45,391 nt of DNA from Acinetobacter celticus (GCF_001707755.1 NZ_MBDL01000005.1:1-45391), one strand, 5' to 3'; counted from the stretch's first letter, positions 9,435 through 17,585 are shown. Notes: a model not told the origin generated them from the sequence alone. Program-made: numbers and translations.

Positions 9435-9460
9435 AAAAGGACTATCTTTATAGTCCTTTT
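9435..9460. terminator. Bidirectional terminator mpl / GNAT-like gene
   Basis: AAAAGGACTAT (9435-9445) and ATAGTCCTTTT (9450-9460) pair around a CTTT loop, with T residues beyond on the plus side and on the minus side. It lies between the convergent mpl and 9486-9764. Confidence 0.88.
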
Positions 9461-9485
9461 ATTTTATTTGAATATAACAATATAT

Positions 9486-9764
9486 CTAAGCCACAATATC
9501 CGTAAAGCTTTTTTCGCGCCTAAACATCACATCTACATATGAACACGTGGGCACAATTTTCACCTTTTTTTTACGTGCAAATTCAACCAAGGTATCTAAT
9601 AATTGACGAGCGACTCCTTGACCTTGAAGTGAGTCATCCACCCATGTGTGGTTGGCATCAATGGTTGAGTCATCACGCCAAATATAGCTTATTTCAGCCA
9701 TGCGCTTACCCGAAGCATCGGCTTTAAAAAATTCACCTTTTTGACCATTGTCGGTGTGTTGCAT
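9486..9764 (-). CDS. Small GNAT-like acetyltransferase (YidJ/COG2388 type)
   Basis: A 92-residue protein of the short GNAT-like type (Acetyltransf_CG). The acetyl-CoA loop QGQGVARQLLDTLVEFARKK matches the R/Q-x-x-G-x-G/A pattern, and IVPTCSYVDVMF is the usual C-terminal strand with a conserved cysteine. It begins MQHTDNGQKGEFF with AGGAG about nine bases upstream. The substrate is unknown. It is a paralog of the gene at 10098-10379: the order of motifs (GEFF, AE.SY.W, DD/SLQGQG, PTC/PLC) is the same. Confidence 0.8.
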   Translation of the reverse strand: MQHTDNGQKGEFFKADASGKRMAEISYIWRDDSTIDANHTWVDDSLQGQGVARQLLDTLVEFARKKKVKIVPTCSYVDVMFRREKSFTDIVA

Positions 9765-9918
9765 GCGCTAAATCTCCTGTTCTTTTCACTTATGATATAA
9801 CATGATTTTTTATTTATTGATTTATATCCAGATTTTAAAAAAAATACCCAATTTTAGTGATAGGCAAAAAGGACGTATTCTCCTAGATTAACACCATCAT
9901 TTTATTTGCTGGGGTTGT

Positions 9919-10002
9919 ATGGATATTTATCTGATTGCTGTCCTGTTTTTATTGCTCATTGCTTTATTAATTGGAATTTCGATGTATAAATCGCGTTTCT
10001 GA
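9919..10002 (+). CDS. Possible 27-residue single-span membrane peptide
   Basis: A short frame encodes MDIYLIAVLFLLLIALLIG followed by ISMYKSRF: one strongly hydrophobic segment and a short basic tail. GGGG lies about five bases before the ATG. It sits on the plus strand between two minus-strand GNAT-like genes, where nothing else is coding. Size and shape recall small one-pass regulators such as KdpF, but there is no kdp operon here and no residue match I trust. Purely inferred from composition, ribosome site and position. Confidence 0.4.
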   Translation: MDIYLIAVLFLLLIALLIGISMYKSRF

Positions 10003-10097
10003 GCAATGTCATTCTATTGAGTAAAATAATTGATATTTCACTCTATCTTCTCCCTTAATTTTAAGCATTCTGTACAAGTTAAGGGCGTTTTAAAGGC

Positions 10098-10379
10098 TTA
10101 AACTAAAACATCTTGTATGTTGGCATCTTTTTGAAACACTGATTTTGCAAAAGGGCAAAGCGGAATAATCTTGACCTGACGATCACGTGCGAACTGAACA
10201 GCCGCATCTAATAAATATCGTCCGACACCTTGACCACGCAAAGTATCACTGACATCGGTATGATCAATAATAAATTTATCTGTTCCAGCCCACGAGTAAG
10301 TCATTTCAGCTAAACGCTCACCTTCTTGTTCTACAAAAAATTCACCTTTGTGCTCATTATCACGCTGTTGTACGATCAT
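10098..10379 (-). CDS. Small GNAT-like acetyltransferase (YidJ/COG2388 type), paralog
   Basis: A 93-residue relative of the protein at 9486-9764. It has the acetyl-CoA loop RGQGVGRYLLDAAVQFARDR (about residues 47-66) and the IIPLCPFAKSVFQKD strand, which matches the canonical family ending better than its neighbour. The start has GAGG seven bases upstream. The two copies lie in the same direction 330 bp apart, pointing to an old tandem duplication. The substrate is unknown. Confidence 0.83.
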   Translation of the reverse strand: MIVQQRDNEHKGEFFVEQEGERLAEMTYSWAGTDKFIIDHTDVSDTLRGQGVGRYLLDAAVQFARDRQVKIIPLCPFAKSVFQKDANIQDVLV

Positions 10380-10508
10380 AAATCAACCTCAAATTTCATC
10401 GTATTATTTTCATTCCTCTTTGTTTTTATTAAATTTGAGGTTAGTTTTCAATAGCGCTTAACAATTCATCACTATAAATCTAAAATAGCCAAGATTTTTT
10501 TTGAACGC

Positions 10509-11699
10509 ATGACCATGTCAGCTCTCTCTCCCGAAACGGCTCCCAGTCGTTCACAGCAATGGGTCAGCGTGATTACGCTCGCCTTTGCTGCTTTTATTTT
10601 TAATACCACCGAATTTATTCCAATCGCATTACTAAGTGACATTGGCCAAAGTTTTAATATGGTTGCCACCGATGTTGGTCTGATGATTACGCTCTATGCG
10701 TGGATAGTCGCTCCGATTTCACTCCCCATAATGCTACTGACCAAGAATATTGAGCGCCGTTTTCTACTTATTACGCTATTTATGGTCTTTATTGTCAGCC
10801 ATTTACTGTCGTATTTGGCATGGAATTTTAATGTCCTTCTGATTAGTCGTGTGGGGATTGCATTTTCACATGCCTTGTTCTGGGCCATTACCGCATCATT
10901 GGCTGTGCGTGTCGCACCTCAAGGCAAAGAATTTCAAGCCTTGGGCTTATTGGCCACGGGCACAGCGTTGGCAATGGTACTTGGCATTCCTTTTGGACGA
11001 ATGATTGGGGAAAGTTACGGATGGCGTAATACCTTTGCTTTCATTGGCTTAGGCGCTACGATTATCTGTATCACACTTGCCAAAACTTTGCCTAAGTTAC
11101 CCAGTCAAAACTCAGGTTCACTCCGCAGTTTAAAAGATTTCGCAGGTCGGCCAAGTTTAATACTGGTTTTTGCATTAACGGTAATTATCATCACCGCGCA
11201 ATTTACCGCCTATAGTTACATTGAGCCTTTTTCACTCAATATTGCAGCCTTTACCTCATCAGAAACCACCGCTCTTTTATTGGTTTACGGCGGAGCAGGT
11301 TTTATTGGTTCTTATTTATTTGGTAAATTCGGCGCTCGCTTCCCGCGTTTAGCCATTCCATTTTTTACCAGTTGCCTCGCAATTTCAATGTTACTCATGC
11401 TTCCTCTTTCAGCCAGCTTGAATACTTTTAGTATCTTGTGTTTATTTTGGGGTATTGGAATTATTGGTTTTAGTTTAGCTTTGCAAGCAAAAACATTAAC
11501 CTTAGCCTCAGATGCTACAGATGTGGCTATGGCCATTTATTCAGGCTTATACAATGTCGGAATTGGTGCCGGCGCGCTACTGGGGGGTATGGTTTCTGTC
11601 CATTATAGCTTGTCCAGTATTGGCCTTGTTGGCGGGATTATTGCTGTCTTTGGCACCATACTGGCCACGCTACTGGTGCAACGCCGTGACTTTATTTAA
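10509..11699 (+). CDS. sotB: MFS sugar/drug efflux protein, SotB (YdeA) type
   Basis: Predicted 12-span inner-membrane proton antiporter of 396 residues. The start region ([23 protein letters not shown]), the segment [36 protein letters not shown], and [21 protein letters not shown] match the SotB/YdeA sugar-efflux subfamily of DHA1 closely. E. coli SotB exports arabinose and IPTG; the substrate here is inferred. Either ATG 10509 or ATG 10515 could be the start; neither has a clear ribosome site. No clear terminator follows before the riboswitch leader. Confidence 0.85.
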   Translation: MTMSALSPETAPSRSQQWVSVITLAFAAFIFNTTEFIPIALLSDIGQSFNMVATDVGLMITLYAWIVAPISLPIMLLTKNIERRFLLITLFMVFIVSHLLSYLAWNFNVLLISRVGIAFSHALFWAITASLAVRVAPQGKEFQALGLLATGTALAMVLGIPFGRMIGESYGWRNTFAFIGLGATIICITLAKTLPKLPSQNSGSLRSLKDFAGRPSLILVFALTVIIITAQFTAYSYIEPFSLNIAAFTSSETTALLLVYGGAGFIGSYLFGKFGARFPRLAIPFFTSCLAISMLLMLPLSASLNTFSILCLFWGIGIIGFSLALQAKTLTLASDATDVAMAIYSGLYNVGIGAGALLGGMVSVHYSLSSIGLVGGIIAVFGTILATLLVQRRDFI

Positions 11700-11800
11700 T
11701 GCCTGATATTCACAAAAATAATGACTGATGATTTGCTTATTAATTAAAAATCTGCCATCATTTGGCCATATTTGGACAGTGTCCAAAACAAAATTTAGTT

Positions 11801-11942
11801 GAACAAGGGGAGTAGCCTCCTCCAAACGCTTTGCTTTTTATTCAGTAAATGCGTGTCAGAATATCGTCATTACACTTTGCAAAAAGTCGGTATCTGAGCA
11901 TTGATCATCTTCAAGATGAACAATGTAGGCAAGACCTTGATC
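11801..11942 (+). ncRNA. yybP-ykoY manganese riboswitch
   Basis: The leader of the TerC-type gene contains the hallmark elements in order: GGGGAGTAGC (11807-11816), GTCAGAATATCG in the middle, and GGCAAGACCTTG (11928-11939). The first and last parts can pair as the P1 stem: TGA-a-CAAGG with CCTTG-a-TCA. This family binds Mn2+ and controls MntP/Alx-type genes. Its position directly before a TerC/Alx homolog supports the call. Confidence 0.85.
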
Positions 11943-11990
11943 ATGTTGTCACAGATGTTTTATTCATCTGACAGCAGGTCAAGGTTTTTT
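11933..11990 (+). terminator. Riboswitch expression-platform terminator
   Basis: ACCTTGA (11934-11940) can pair with TCAAGGT (11979-11985), with an inner ACAGATG / CATCTG stem, followed by a run of T (to 11991). The left arm shares CCTTGA with the 3' half of the aptamer P1 stem, so the two structures exclude each other: P1 formed means read-through. This predicts a Mn2+-induced ON switch by transcription termination. It was read by eye without folding energies. Confidence 0.75.
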
Positions 11991-12021
11991 TATGGCCGAT
12001 TGTCAGATGTGGAGGATTCAC

Positions 12022-12987
12022 ATGGAAACAATTGGCTCATTGTGGCTATATTTAGCATTCTTCGGTTTAGTTACCGTCATGCTGATCATCGACTTTTTAG
12101 GCTTTAAACAGAATAAAGGCCAAGAAGTTAAACTAAAAACTGCAGCCTATTGGAGTATTGCTTGGGTTTCAGTCGCGACACTCTTTGGTGGTGGCTTATG
12201 GCTCTATCTACAGCAAACAGCAGGAGTGACCGTCGCCAATACCAAGGTAATGGAATACTTTGCGGGTTATTTATTAGAAAAATCTCTAGCAGTCGATAAT
12301 GTCTTTGTGTGGTTGATGATTTTTGCAGCCTTTGCAATTCCACCAGCATTACAACGTAAACTGTTGTTATACGGCGTACTCGGTGCAATTGTGCTACGTA
12401 CCATCTTTATTTTTATTGGTGCATGGTTCGTTCAAGAGTTTTCTTGGGTGCTATATATCTTTGGCGCATTTTTGGTTTACACCGGCTTTAAGTTCTTAAA
12501 AGGGCAAGACGATGAAGACAAAAATATTGAAGATATGGCGATTTTGAAATGGCTGCGCAAACACATGCGTATTACCCCACAAATGCAGGGTGATAAATTC
12601 TTTGTTCGTCAAAATGGCATAATCTGGGCAACACCGCTATTTTTGGTGCTGATTTTAGTTGAAGCATCGGATGTAATTTTTGCCGTCGACTCGATTCCTG
12701 CTATTTTTGCAGTAACTTCTGACCCGTTTATTGTCCTGACCGCAAACTTGATGGCAATTTTAGGCCTGCGTGCCATGTTTTTCTTGCTGTCTGGGGCTGC
12801 ATCTAAGATGCATTACTTACCTTATGGTTTAGGTATTATTTTACTGTTCATTGGTTTCAAAATGCTAATGCTAGATGTGTTCCATATGCCAATCTGGATT
12901 TCACTCGGGTTTATTATTATTACATTAGGCATTACCGCATGGTTGTCTATCCGTCATAGTAAAAAGCATCATCAAACCACGCTTTAA
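12022..12987 (+). CDS. TerC/Alx family membrane protein, probable Mn2+ exporter
   Basis: A 321-residue multi-span inner-membrane protein. LYLAFFGLVTVMLIIDFLGF opens it, EKSLAVDNVFVWLMIF and VEASDVIFAVDSIPAIFA are the two acidic intramembrane motifs typical of TerC/Alx, and GAFLVYTGFKFLKG lies between them. Alx in E. coli is tied to manganese export, and the Mn riboswitch upstream supports that role here. The start at 12022 has GGAGG six bases upstream. The frame extends to 11992 but that ATG has no such site. It ends in a strong hairpin. Confidence 0.9.
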   Translation: METIGSLWLYLAFFGLVTVMLIIDFLGFKQNKGQEVKLKTAAYWSIAWVSVATLFGGGLWLYLQQTAGVTVANTKVMEYFAGYLLEKSLAVDNVFVWLMIFAAFAIPPALQRKLLLYGVLGAIVLRTIFIFIGAWFVQEFSWVLYIFGAFLVYTGFKFLKGQDDEDKNIEDMAILKWLRKHMRITPQMQGDKFFVRQNGIIWATPLFLVLILVEASDVIFAVDSIPAIFAVTSDPFIVLTANLMAILGLRAMFFLLSGAASKMHYLPYGLGIILLFIGFKMLMLDVFHMPIWISLGFIIITLGITAWLSIRHSKKHHQTTL

Positions 12988-13007
12988 CGTTCAATTAAGC
13001 TAAATTG

Positions 13008-13033
13008 AAGGCCTTCTCTAAGAAGGCCTTTTT
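13008..13033. terminator. Terminator between TerC-type gene and 13032-13625
   Basis: AAGGCCTTCT (13008-13017) and AGAAGGCCTT (13021-13030) form a 10-bp stem with a three-base loop, then a T run. It serves the plus-strand gene and lies at the end of the convergent minus-strand gene. Confidence 0.85.
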
Positions 13034-13625
13034 ATTGCGTGAAATGAGGAGGAACTAACGTGAGTAGAGGCCATTTTTCTAAAAATTGTTTGGTCTGTAT
13101 CCGTTCCATAAAAACGGCCTGACTAACTAAGGCAGAATTCCATCTTAAATTCAGTTCAAATAAATCTTGTAAACCCAAAGGTGCTTCAAATTCCAAATGA
13201 TCTTGTGCATTTAAACGTACAGCAACCGCCGTGGCAGTTTCAGGCCATAATGAAAGTGCGTGAGCAATAGAAGTAAGCGGTGCAATACCTTCACCATTCT
13301 CTTGTTGATACCACTGATGTACCAAGGCCTGATTGGTGACATCCCAAATGATTTTCGGAAAAATGGCTTCAAGATACTTTTGAATGCGCTGTTCATGATA
13401 GCCATTGTCTTGTGGATTGAAAAAAATCACATCAACTTCAATCCGATTCAATGCATAGTGCTGATCATGCAAATGTGCCCAAATACTATTACGGATGACT
13501 CCGGCGGCCAGATAAGCGGATGGCTCAATGAAATATAGTGCTTTTAACAATGCCATGAAAACTCGATTTTCAGAAAGGCATTTAAGCAACCGTTCGGCAT
13601 CAGGGCAGGGCACTATTTTTTTCAT
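13032..13625 (-). CDS. Nucleotidyltransferase-like protein (NTP_transf_6 / DUF925)
   Basis: A 197-residue protein resembling the COG3575 nucleotidyltransferase-like family: YLAAGVIRNSIWAHLHD near residue 40 matches the conserved G-x-x-R-N-x-x-W-D/H segment, and RIEVDVIFFNP supplies the acidic strand expected for metal binding. The C-terminal PLGLQDLFELNLRWN also fits. Its substrate is unknown. I chose the ATG at 13625 with GGAGG ten bases upstream; a TTG at 13634 lies too close to that site. Confidence 0.72.
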   Translation of the reverse strand: MKKIVPCPDAERLLKCLSENRVFMALLKALYFIEPSAYLAAGVIRNSIWAHLHDQHYALNRIEVDVIFFNPQDNGYHEQRIQKYLEAIFPKIIWDVTNQALVHQWYQQENGEGIAPLTSIAHALSLWPETATAVAVRLNAQDHLEFEAPLGLQDLFELNLRWNSALVSQAVFMERIQTKQFLEKWPLLTLVPPHFTQ

Positions 13626-13814
13626 CCCATTCAATCCTCCATATTTTATGCAAGCATCATTTAAAAGCTACCTTGGCATTTTATAGCTTTCTATAATTCG
13701 TCCTCTTTCAATTCTACAACCTCATCAAATGAACAGATATCTGTAAAGCATGCATCTTTCGTAATAATTTTTACGTTACAATCAACTGAAAAAATTAACA
13801 ATCATAGGTTCTCA

Positions 13815-15146
13815 ATGTCTTCTATCAATGCACTGACCGCTATCCGCGGACGCTTCTTGGATATTCAGAATACAGTTGCCCAAGCCCATGACATTCACGG
13901 CCAAGTGCGATATGTAGAAGATGGTTTAATGATCACTGAAAACGGCAAAATTCGCTGGTTTGGTGATTGGAAAAATGGACAACACCATCTACCCGCCAAG
14001 ATTGAAGTGGCTCATTATCCCGATCAACTGATTGTTCCGGGTTTTATTGACACACATATTCATTTTCCACAAACTGAAATTATTGGTGCCTATGGTGAAC
14101 AGCTACTCGAATGGCTCAACACCTATACATTTCCAACTGAACTACAATTTTCAGACCCTGCATATGCACAAAAAATTGCACAATTCTTTGTACAGGAACT
14201 GTTAAAAAACGGTACCACCACGGCGTTGGTGTTCTGTACTGTGCATCCGCAATCTGTCGATGCCTTATTTGAAGTTGCAGAACAGCACCAAATGCGTTTA
14301 ATTGCTGGCAAGGTCTTGATGGATCGCAATGCACCCGAAGACTTATGTGACACGGCAGAAATAGCTTACAGCGAATCGAAACAACTGATTGAAAAATGGC
14401 ACGGTAAAGGTCGTAACCTATATGCCATTACGCCACGTTTTGCGCCAACGTCTACCCCTGAACAATTACAAAAAGCAGGCCAACTCAAAGCGGAATATCC
14501 TGATGTTTATGTGCATACACATTTAAGCGAAAATAAAAATGAAATTGCGTGGGTCAACACACTGTTCCCTGAGCAAAAAGGTTATTTAGATGTCTATGAC
14601 CATTATGGTTTAACCGGATCACGTTCTGTCTTTGCACACTGTGTACATTTAGAAGATGACGAATGGAATTGCCTGCACAAGACCAATTCTGCAATTGCGT
14701 TTTGCCCAACCTCTAATCTATTTTTAGGCAGTGGTTTGTTTCCACTTAAAACCACTTGGGACAAACAAGTGAAAGTCGGTTTAGGCACAGACATTGGTGC
14801 AGGTACGTCATTTAATCAACTGCAAACCATTCAAGAAGCGTATAAAGTGCAACAACTGCAAGGCAATAAATTATCCGCATTTGAAGCGCTGTATCATGCG
14901 ACCTTAGGGGGCGCAAACGCGCTCGATTTAGCCGATAAATTGGGTAACTTTAACATTGGCAAAGAAGCCGATTTTGTTGTACTAGATTTAAACCCCACAG
15001 CCTTACAACAACTACGTCAATCGAAAGCTAGAGGTTTAGAAGATTCACTTTTTGCGCTGATGATGATGGGGGATGACCGCAATATTCACCGTACCTATGT
15101 GTATGGACAATGCGTATATGTCAAAGCATCAACATCGACACAATAA
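13815..15146 (+). CDS. guaD: Guanine deaminase
   Basis: Zinc hydrolase converting guanine to xanthine and ammonia in purine salvage. The 443-residue amidohydrolase has the metal-binding pair in GFIDTHIHFPQTEI (His81, His83), the catalytic segment HTHLSENKNEI, the zinc-ligand region VFAHCVHLED, and GLGTDIGAGTSFN with the last metal aspartate. Also FCPTSNLFLGSG, the guanine-recognition loop. Length and motif order match GuaD. hpt, another purine-salvage gene, lies 200 bp downstream but a terminator separates them. Confidence 0.94.
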   Translation: MSSINALTAIRGRFLDIQNTVAQAHDIHGQVRYVEDGLMITENGKIRWFGDWKNGQHHLPAKIEVAHYPDQLIVPGFIDTHIHFPQTEIIGAYGEQLLEWLNTYTFPTELQFSDPAYAQKIAQFFVQELLKNGTTTALVFCTVHPQSVDALFEVAEQHQMRLIAGKVLMDRNAPEDLCDTAEIAYSESKQLIEKWHGKGRNLYAITPRFAPTSTPEQLQKAGQLKAEYPDVYVHTHLSENKNEIAWVNTLFPEQKGYLDVYDHYGLTGSRSVFAHCVHLEDDEWNCLHKTNSAIAFCPTSNLFLGSGLFPLKTTWDKQVKVGLGTDIGAGTSFNQLQTIQEAYKVQQLQGNKLSAFEALYHATLGGANALDLADKLGNFNIGKEADFVVLDLNPTALQQLRQSKARGLEDSLFALMMMGDDRNIHRTYVYGQCVYVKASTSTQ

Positions 15147-15193
15147 GCGCTTTTAATTGGCGATCTTTATACAGATTGTTGTGACCTTACTCA

Positions 15194-15271
15194 ATGAAAA
15201 TTGCATTCAAAAAAGGTGATGATTACATTTTAAGCGGTAAAAAAGATGCATCAAAAATGAAGTTGTATTAA
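15194..15271 (+). CDS. Possible 25-residue peptide, uncertain
   Basis: A short frame (MKIAFKKGDDYILSGKKDAS, then KMKLY) fills the guaD-hpt gap and ends just before the guaD terminator. It is lysine-rich and has no clear ribosome site. It may be a remnant of a longer gene or a chance frame; I recognise no family. Confidence 0.18.
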   Translation: MKIAFKKGDDYILSGKKDASKMKLY

Positions 15272-15286
15272 AATCGAATTATCTTT

Positions 15287-15316
15287 AAAGGTGTTGCCAG
15301 TCAACGCCTTTTTTAT
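15287..15316 (+). terminator. guaD terminator
   Basis: AAAGGTGTTG (15287-15296) and CAACGCCTTT (15302-15311) pair around CCAGT, with one T-G pair, then a T-rich tail. Confidence 0.8.
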
Positions 15317-15346
15317 TTTTTGATTTGATTTTTTAGGTATCTACCC

Positions 15347-15874
15347 ATGACCGTTCAAATGAGCGTATTGATTTCCACTGAAGAAATTCAAGCTAAAGTA
15401 AAAGCGCTTGGCGCAATCATTGATGCGCACTATGCCAATAGCGACAAAGAATTGGTACTGATTGGCTTACTTCGTGGTTCAGTTATTTTTATGGCTGATT
15501 TATGCCGTACCATTACCAAAACGCATGAACTCGATTTTATGACCGTATCGAGCTATGGTAGTGGTACAGTTTCTAGCCGTGATGTAAAAATTCTTAAAGA
15601 CCTAGATGGTGACATTCGAGGCAAAGATGTCCTGGTGGTGGAAGACATTATTGACTCAGGTAATACCCTCAGTAAAGTTTTAGAAATTTTACAAACACGT
15701 GGCCCAAACTCCATTGAATTATGCACATTAATTAGTAAGCCTTCACGCCGTGAAATTGACTTACATGTTCGCTTTTTGGGCTTTGAAATAGAAGATAAAT
15801 TTATTGTTGGTTATGGCTTGGACTACAATCAAAAGTACCGCCATATTCCTTTTATTGGTGAAATTGGCCTTTAA
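15347..15874 (+). CDS. hpt: Hypoxanthine phosphoribosyltransferase
   Basis: Transfers phosphoribose from PRPP to hypoxanthine (and usually guanine) to make IMP or GMP. The 175-residue protein has LIGLLRGSVIFMADLCR near the N terminus, the flexible-loop SYGSGTVSSRDVKI, and the PRPP signature VVEDIIDSGNTL at about residues 97-108. FIVGYGLDYNQKYRHIPFIG is the usual C-terminal base-binding segment. The ribosome site is weak (AGG about 11 bases before the ATG). A strong terminator follows. Confidence 0.95.
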   Translation: MTVQMSVLISTEEIQAKVKALGAIIDAHYANSDKELVLIGLLRGSVIFMADLCRTITKTHELDFMTVSSYGSGTVSSRDVKILKDLDGDIRGKDVLVVEDIIDSGNTLSKVLEILQTRGPNSIELCTLISKPSRREIDLHVRFLGFEIEDKFIVGYGLDYNQKYRHIPFIGEIGL

Positions 15875-15890
15875 GTCTATTAAGCTATTT

Positions 15891-15914
15891 AAAAGTGGCC
15901 AAAGGCCACTTTTT
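15891..15914 (+). terminator. hpt terminator
   Basis: AAAAGTGGCC and GGCCACTTTT (15904-15913) with an AAA loop and further T residues. Confidence 0.9.
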
Positions 15915-16049
15915 TTATTTCCACTCTTAGCAATGCACAAAAAAACAACATGTTTTAGCTTAATTTACCTTTTACTGCTCATCGTTCTATCTCAATATAG
16001 ATTTTGAACATAATGCAAAATAAATACATGATAAGAAAGGAGAGTACTC

Positions 16050-16307
16050 ATGTGGTCACTCATTGTTGCAATTGTGGTTGGCTTTATAGCAGGTTTAATT
16101 GCCCGCGCGATTCATCCTGGAAATGATAAAGCAGGCTTTATTGTTACCACTTTACTGGGTATTGCAGGTTCACTACTTGCGACCTATGGCGGGCGTTTAC
16201 TTGGCTTATATGGTGAAAACTCCGCTGCTGGTTTTATCGCATCCGTAATTGGTGCACTTGTGATTCTGTTTATTTACAATCTGGTTTCTAAAAAAACGTC
16301 AGCTTAA
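16050..16307 (+). CDS. GlsB/YeaQ/YmgE family membrane protein
   Basis: An 85-residue inner-membrane protein of three hydrophobic spans. IVAIVVGFIAGLIARAI at the start, GFIVTTLLGIAGSLLATYGG in the middle and GFIASVIGALVILFIYNLV at the end match the transglycosylase-associated / GlsB family, whose glycine-rich spans are linked to envelope stress. AGGAG lies eight bases before the ATG. Exact function is not established. Confidence 0.88.
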   Translation: MWSLIVAIVVGFIAGLIARAIHPGNDKAGFIVTTLLGIAGSLLATYGGRLLGLYGENSAAGFIASVIGALVILFIYNLVSKKTSA

Positions 16308-16321
16308 AATACTGCTCTTGT

Positions 16322-16351
16322 AAAAAATCCCCTGAAGTAGGGGATTTTTTT
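16322..16351. terminator. Bidirectional terminator glsB-type / dsbC-like
   Basis: AAAAAATCCCCT (16322-16333) and AGGGGATTTTTT (16339-16350) around a GAAGT loop. The A and T runs on the two sides suit both convergent genes. Confidence 0.9.
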
Positions 16352-16360
16352 ATTTAAAGA

Positions 16361-17065
16361 TTATAGGCCCAATTCTTTCCAAACTTTTTCAATTTCCTGT
16401 GCAGGGTATGCACCCATCAACTTTGTACCATTTGAAAAAATAATGGCAGGTGTCCCATTTAAACCCAAAGTTTTGGCCAACTGCACATTACGTTCAATCG
16501 GATTCGTACAATTTTTCTTGGTGCTTGGTTGAATCCCTTTCGCAATCAAGTTTTCCCAAGCCAAGGCTTGATCTTTTTCACAAAAAAGCTGTTTCGATGG
16601 CGCAATAGATTGTGGCTTCAATGGCAAGACAAAAGTATAAATCGTCACATCATTGAGCTTATTCAACTCTACTTCAAGCTGTTTACAATACGGGCAATTT
16701 GGGTCAGAAAAGATCGCCAACTGACGTTTACCTGTACCTTTCACACTTTTAATTGCATCTTTTAAAGGCAGTTTTTTCCAATCAACTTGATTTTGCATCA
16801 ACATAAGAGAATTGGTTAAATTTTTCTGATCTTTTAAGCGAATCATCGAACCCACTAAAATATGTTCTGCATCTTCACCAGTATAAATCACTTGCTCTGC
16901 GACAGTGGCACTGTAAATTCCAGGCATTTCCGTCGTTTTTACATTTTCAATATTCAAAGTAGGATATTTACTTTTCAGCTGATTTTGTATCGATGTTGCA
17001 TCTGCCATTGCCCACTGTGAAAGTACACTCGCCACTAGCAGGGCACATATTTTTTTCATCATCAT
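16361..17065 (-). CDS. dsbC: DsbC/DsbG-like thiol:disulfide isomerase
   Basis: Periplasmic protein predicted to rearrange wrong disulfide bonds. MKKICALLVASVLSQWAMA is a signal peptide, the N-terminal third (QNQLKSKYPTLNIENVKTTEMPGIY) resembles the DsbC dimerisation domain, and the thioredoxin-like part carries CPYC at about residues 124-127 (IFSDPNCPYCKQLE) and the cis-proline segment NGTPAIIF. A second cysteine pair (LFCEKD, KKNCTN) also matches DsbC. DsbC versus DsbG is decided on length (234) and extra cysteines. The frame opens with three ATG codons and no clear ribosome site. Confidence 0.86.
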   Translation of the reverse strand: MMMKKICALLVASVLSQWAMADATSIQNQLKSKYPTLNIENVKTTEMPGIYSATVAEQVIYTGEDAEHILVGSMIRLKDQKNLTNSLMLMQNQVDWKKLPLKDAIKSVKGTGKRQLAIFSDPNCPYCKQLEVELNKLNDVTIYTFVLPLKPQSIAPSKQLFCEKDQALAWENLIAKGIQPSTKKNCTNPIERNVQLAKTLGLNGTPAIIFSNGTKLMGAYPAQEIEKVWKELGL

Positions 17066-17158
17066 GTTAACTACATAAATTTTTATACTGCGAATTCTAC
17101 TTGGAATACAGCCTTATACATATCATTTTTCAAGCTGCTTACTGAAAAACAACAGCCC

Positions 17159-17455
17159 CTAAACTGTTTCACGTGGAACATATTCCATCGTATAGTATGT
17201 ATTCATTTCAATCGAAATATGCACCAGTTCATCATGAATAGAAAATGCTTCGCGTACGTGATCCGCTGTGAATACATGTTCAGACTTTAGGGCCAAAATA
17301 CAGAAAATTTACGTGTCGCGACGTTTCACACATATAAATCAGTAATTTTGACATCAATGGATAAATTTTCAATGACTTCACAAGTTTCATTCACAATGGG
17401 GATGATCCATTTCGATATCTAATCGAGTTTTCCCGTTTCTTTTATTAACCCTATA
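17159..17455 (-). pseudogene. Decayed C-terminal part of a CDF cation-efflux gene (DmeF-like)
   Basis: Minus-strand text gives, in three different frames, pieces that line up with the end of a CDF metal exporter: GLIKETGK, then TRLDIEMDHP, then IVNETCEVIENLSIDVKITD, then after a stop and shift ILALKSEHVFTADHVREAFS followed by IHDELVHISIEMN. The TDL-H/Y-V...HDELVHISIE pattern is that of the cytoplasmic C-terminal domain. The frameshifts, a stop after DLYV and the missing N-terminal membrane part show it is dead. The last frame ends ...VPRETV-stop across the parS site. Confidence 0.7.
17165..17180. other. parS centromere-like site
   Basis: TGTTTCACGTGGAACA differs at one base from the universal parS TGTTTCACGTGAAACA, and mixes the two half-site types. 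It is located 6.5 kb left of dnaA, within the ParB-loading distance from oriC seen in other bacteria. Confidence 0.85.
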
Positions 17456-17474
17456 AAGGTTTGTAAATAACTTA

Positions 17475-17585
17475 ATGGATGAACTGAGTAAAGCGTATTT
17501 GCACCATCATGTCATTGCAAATACCAATGTTATCAATGAAGCAGAATGGGTAAAATTTCTTAAGTTATTAACACGTGATGCATAA
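17475..17585 (+). pseudogene. Short broken frame, unknown
   Basis: A 36-codon frame (MDELSKAYLHHHVIANTNVI, then NEAEWVKFLKLLTRDA) stops with TAA, but the same frame continues as AVTCDGLTIKVFHI to another stop. This looks like one coding stretch interrupted by a nonsense change. I recognise no family. It lies between the dead cation-efflux gene and an intact MFS gene, in a 630-bp region that appears to be gene debris. Confidence 0.3.

Noticed and set aside
9919..10002. Calling the 27-residue frame KdpF
   Set aside because: Only size and hydrophobicity agree; no kdpABC genes are nearby.
10052..10085. CCCTTAA ... TTAAGGG as a terminator
   Set aside because: The loop is 20 bases and there is no T run on either side.
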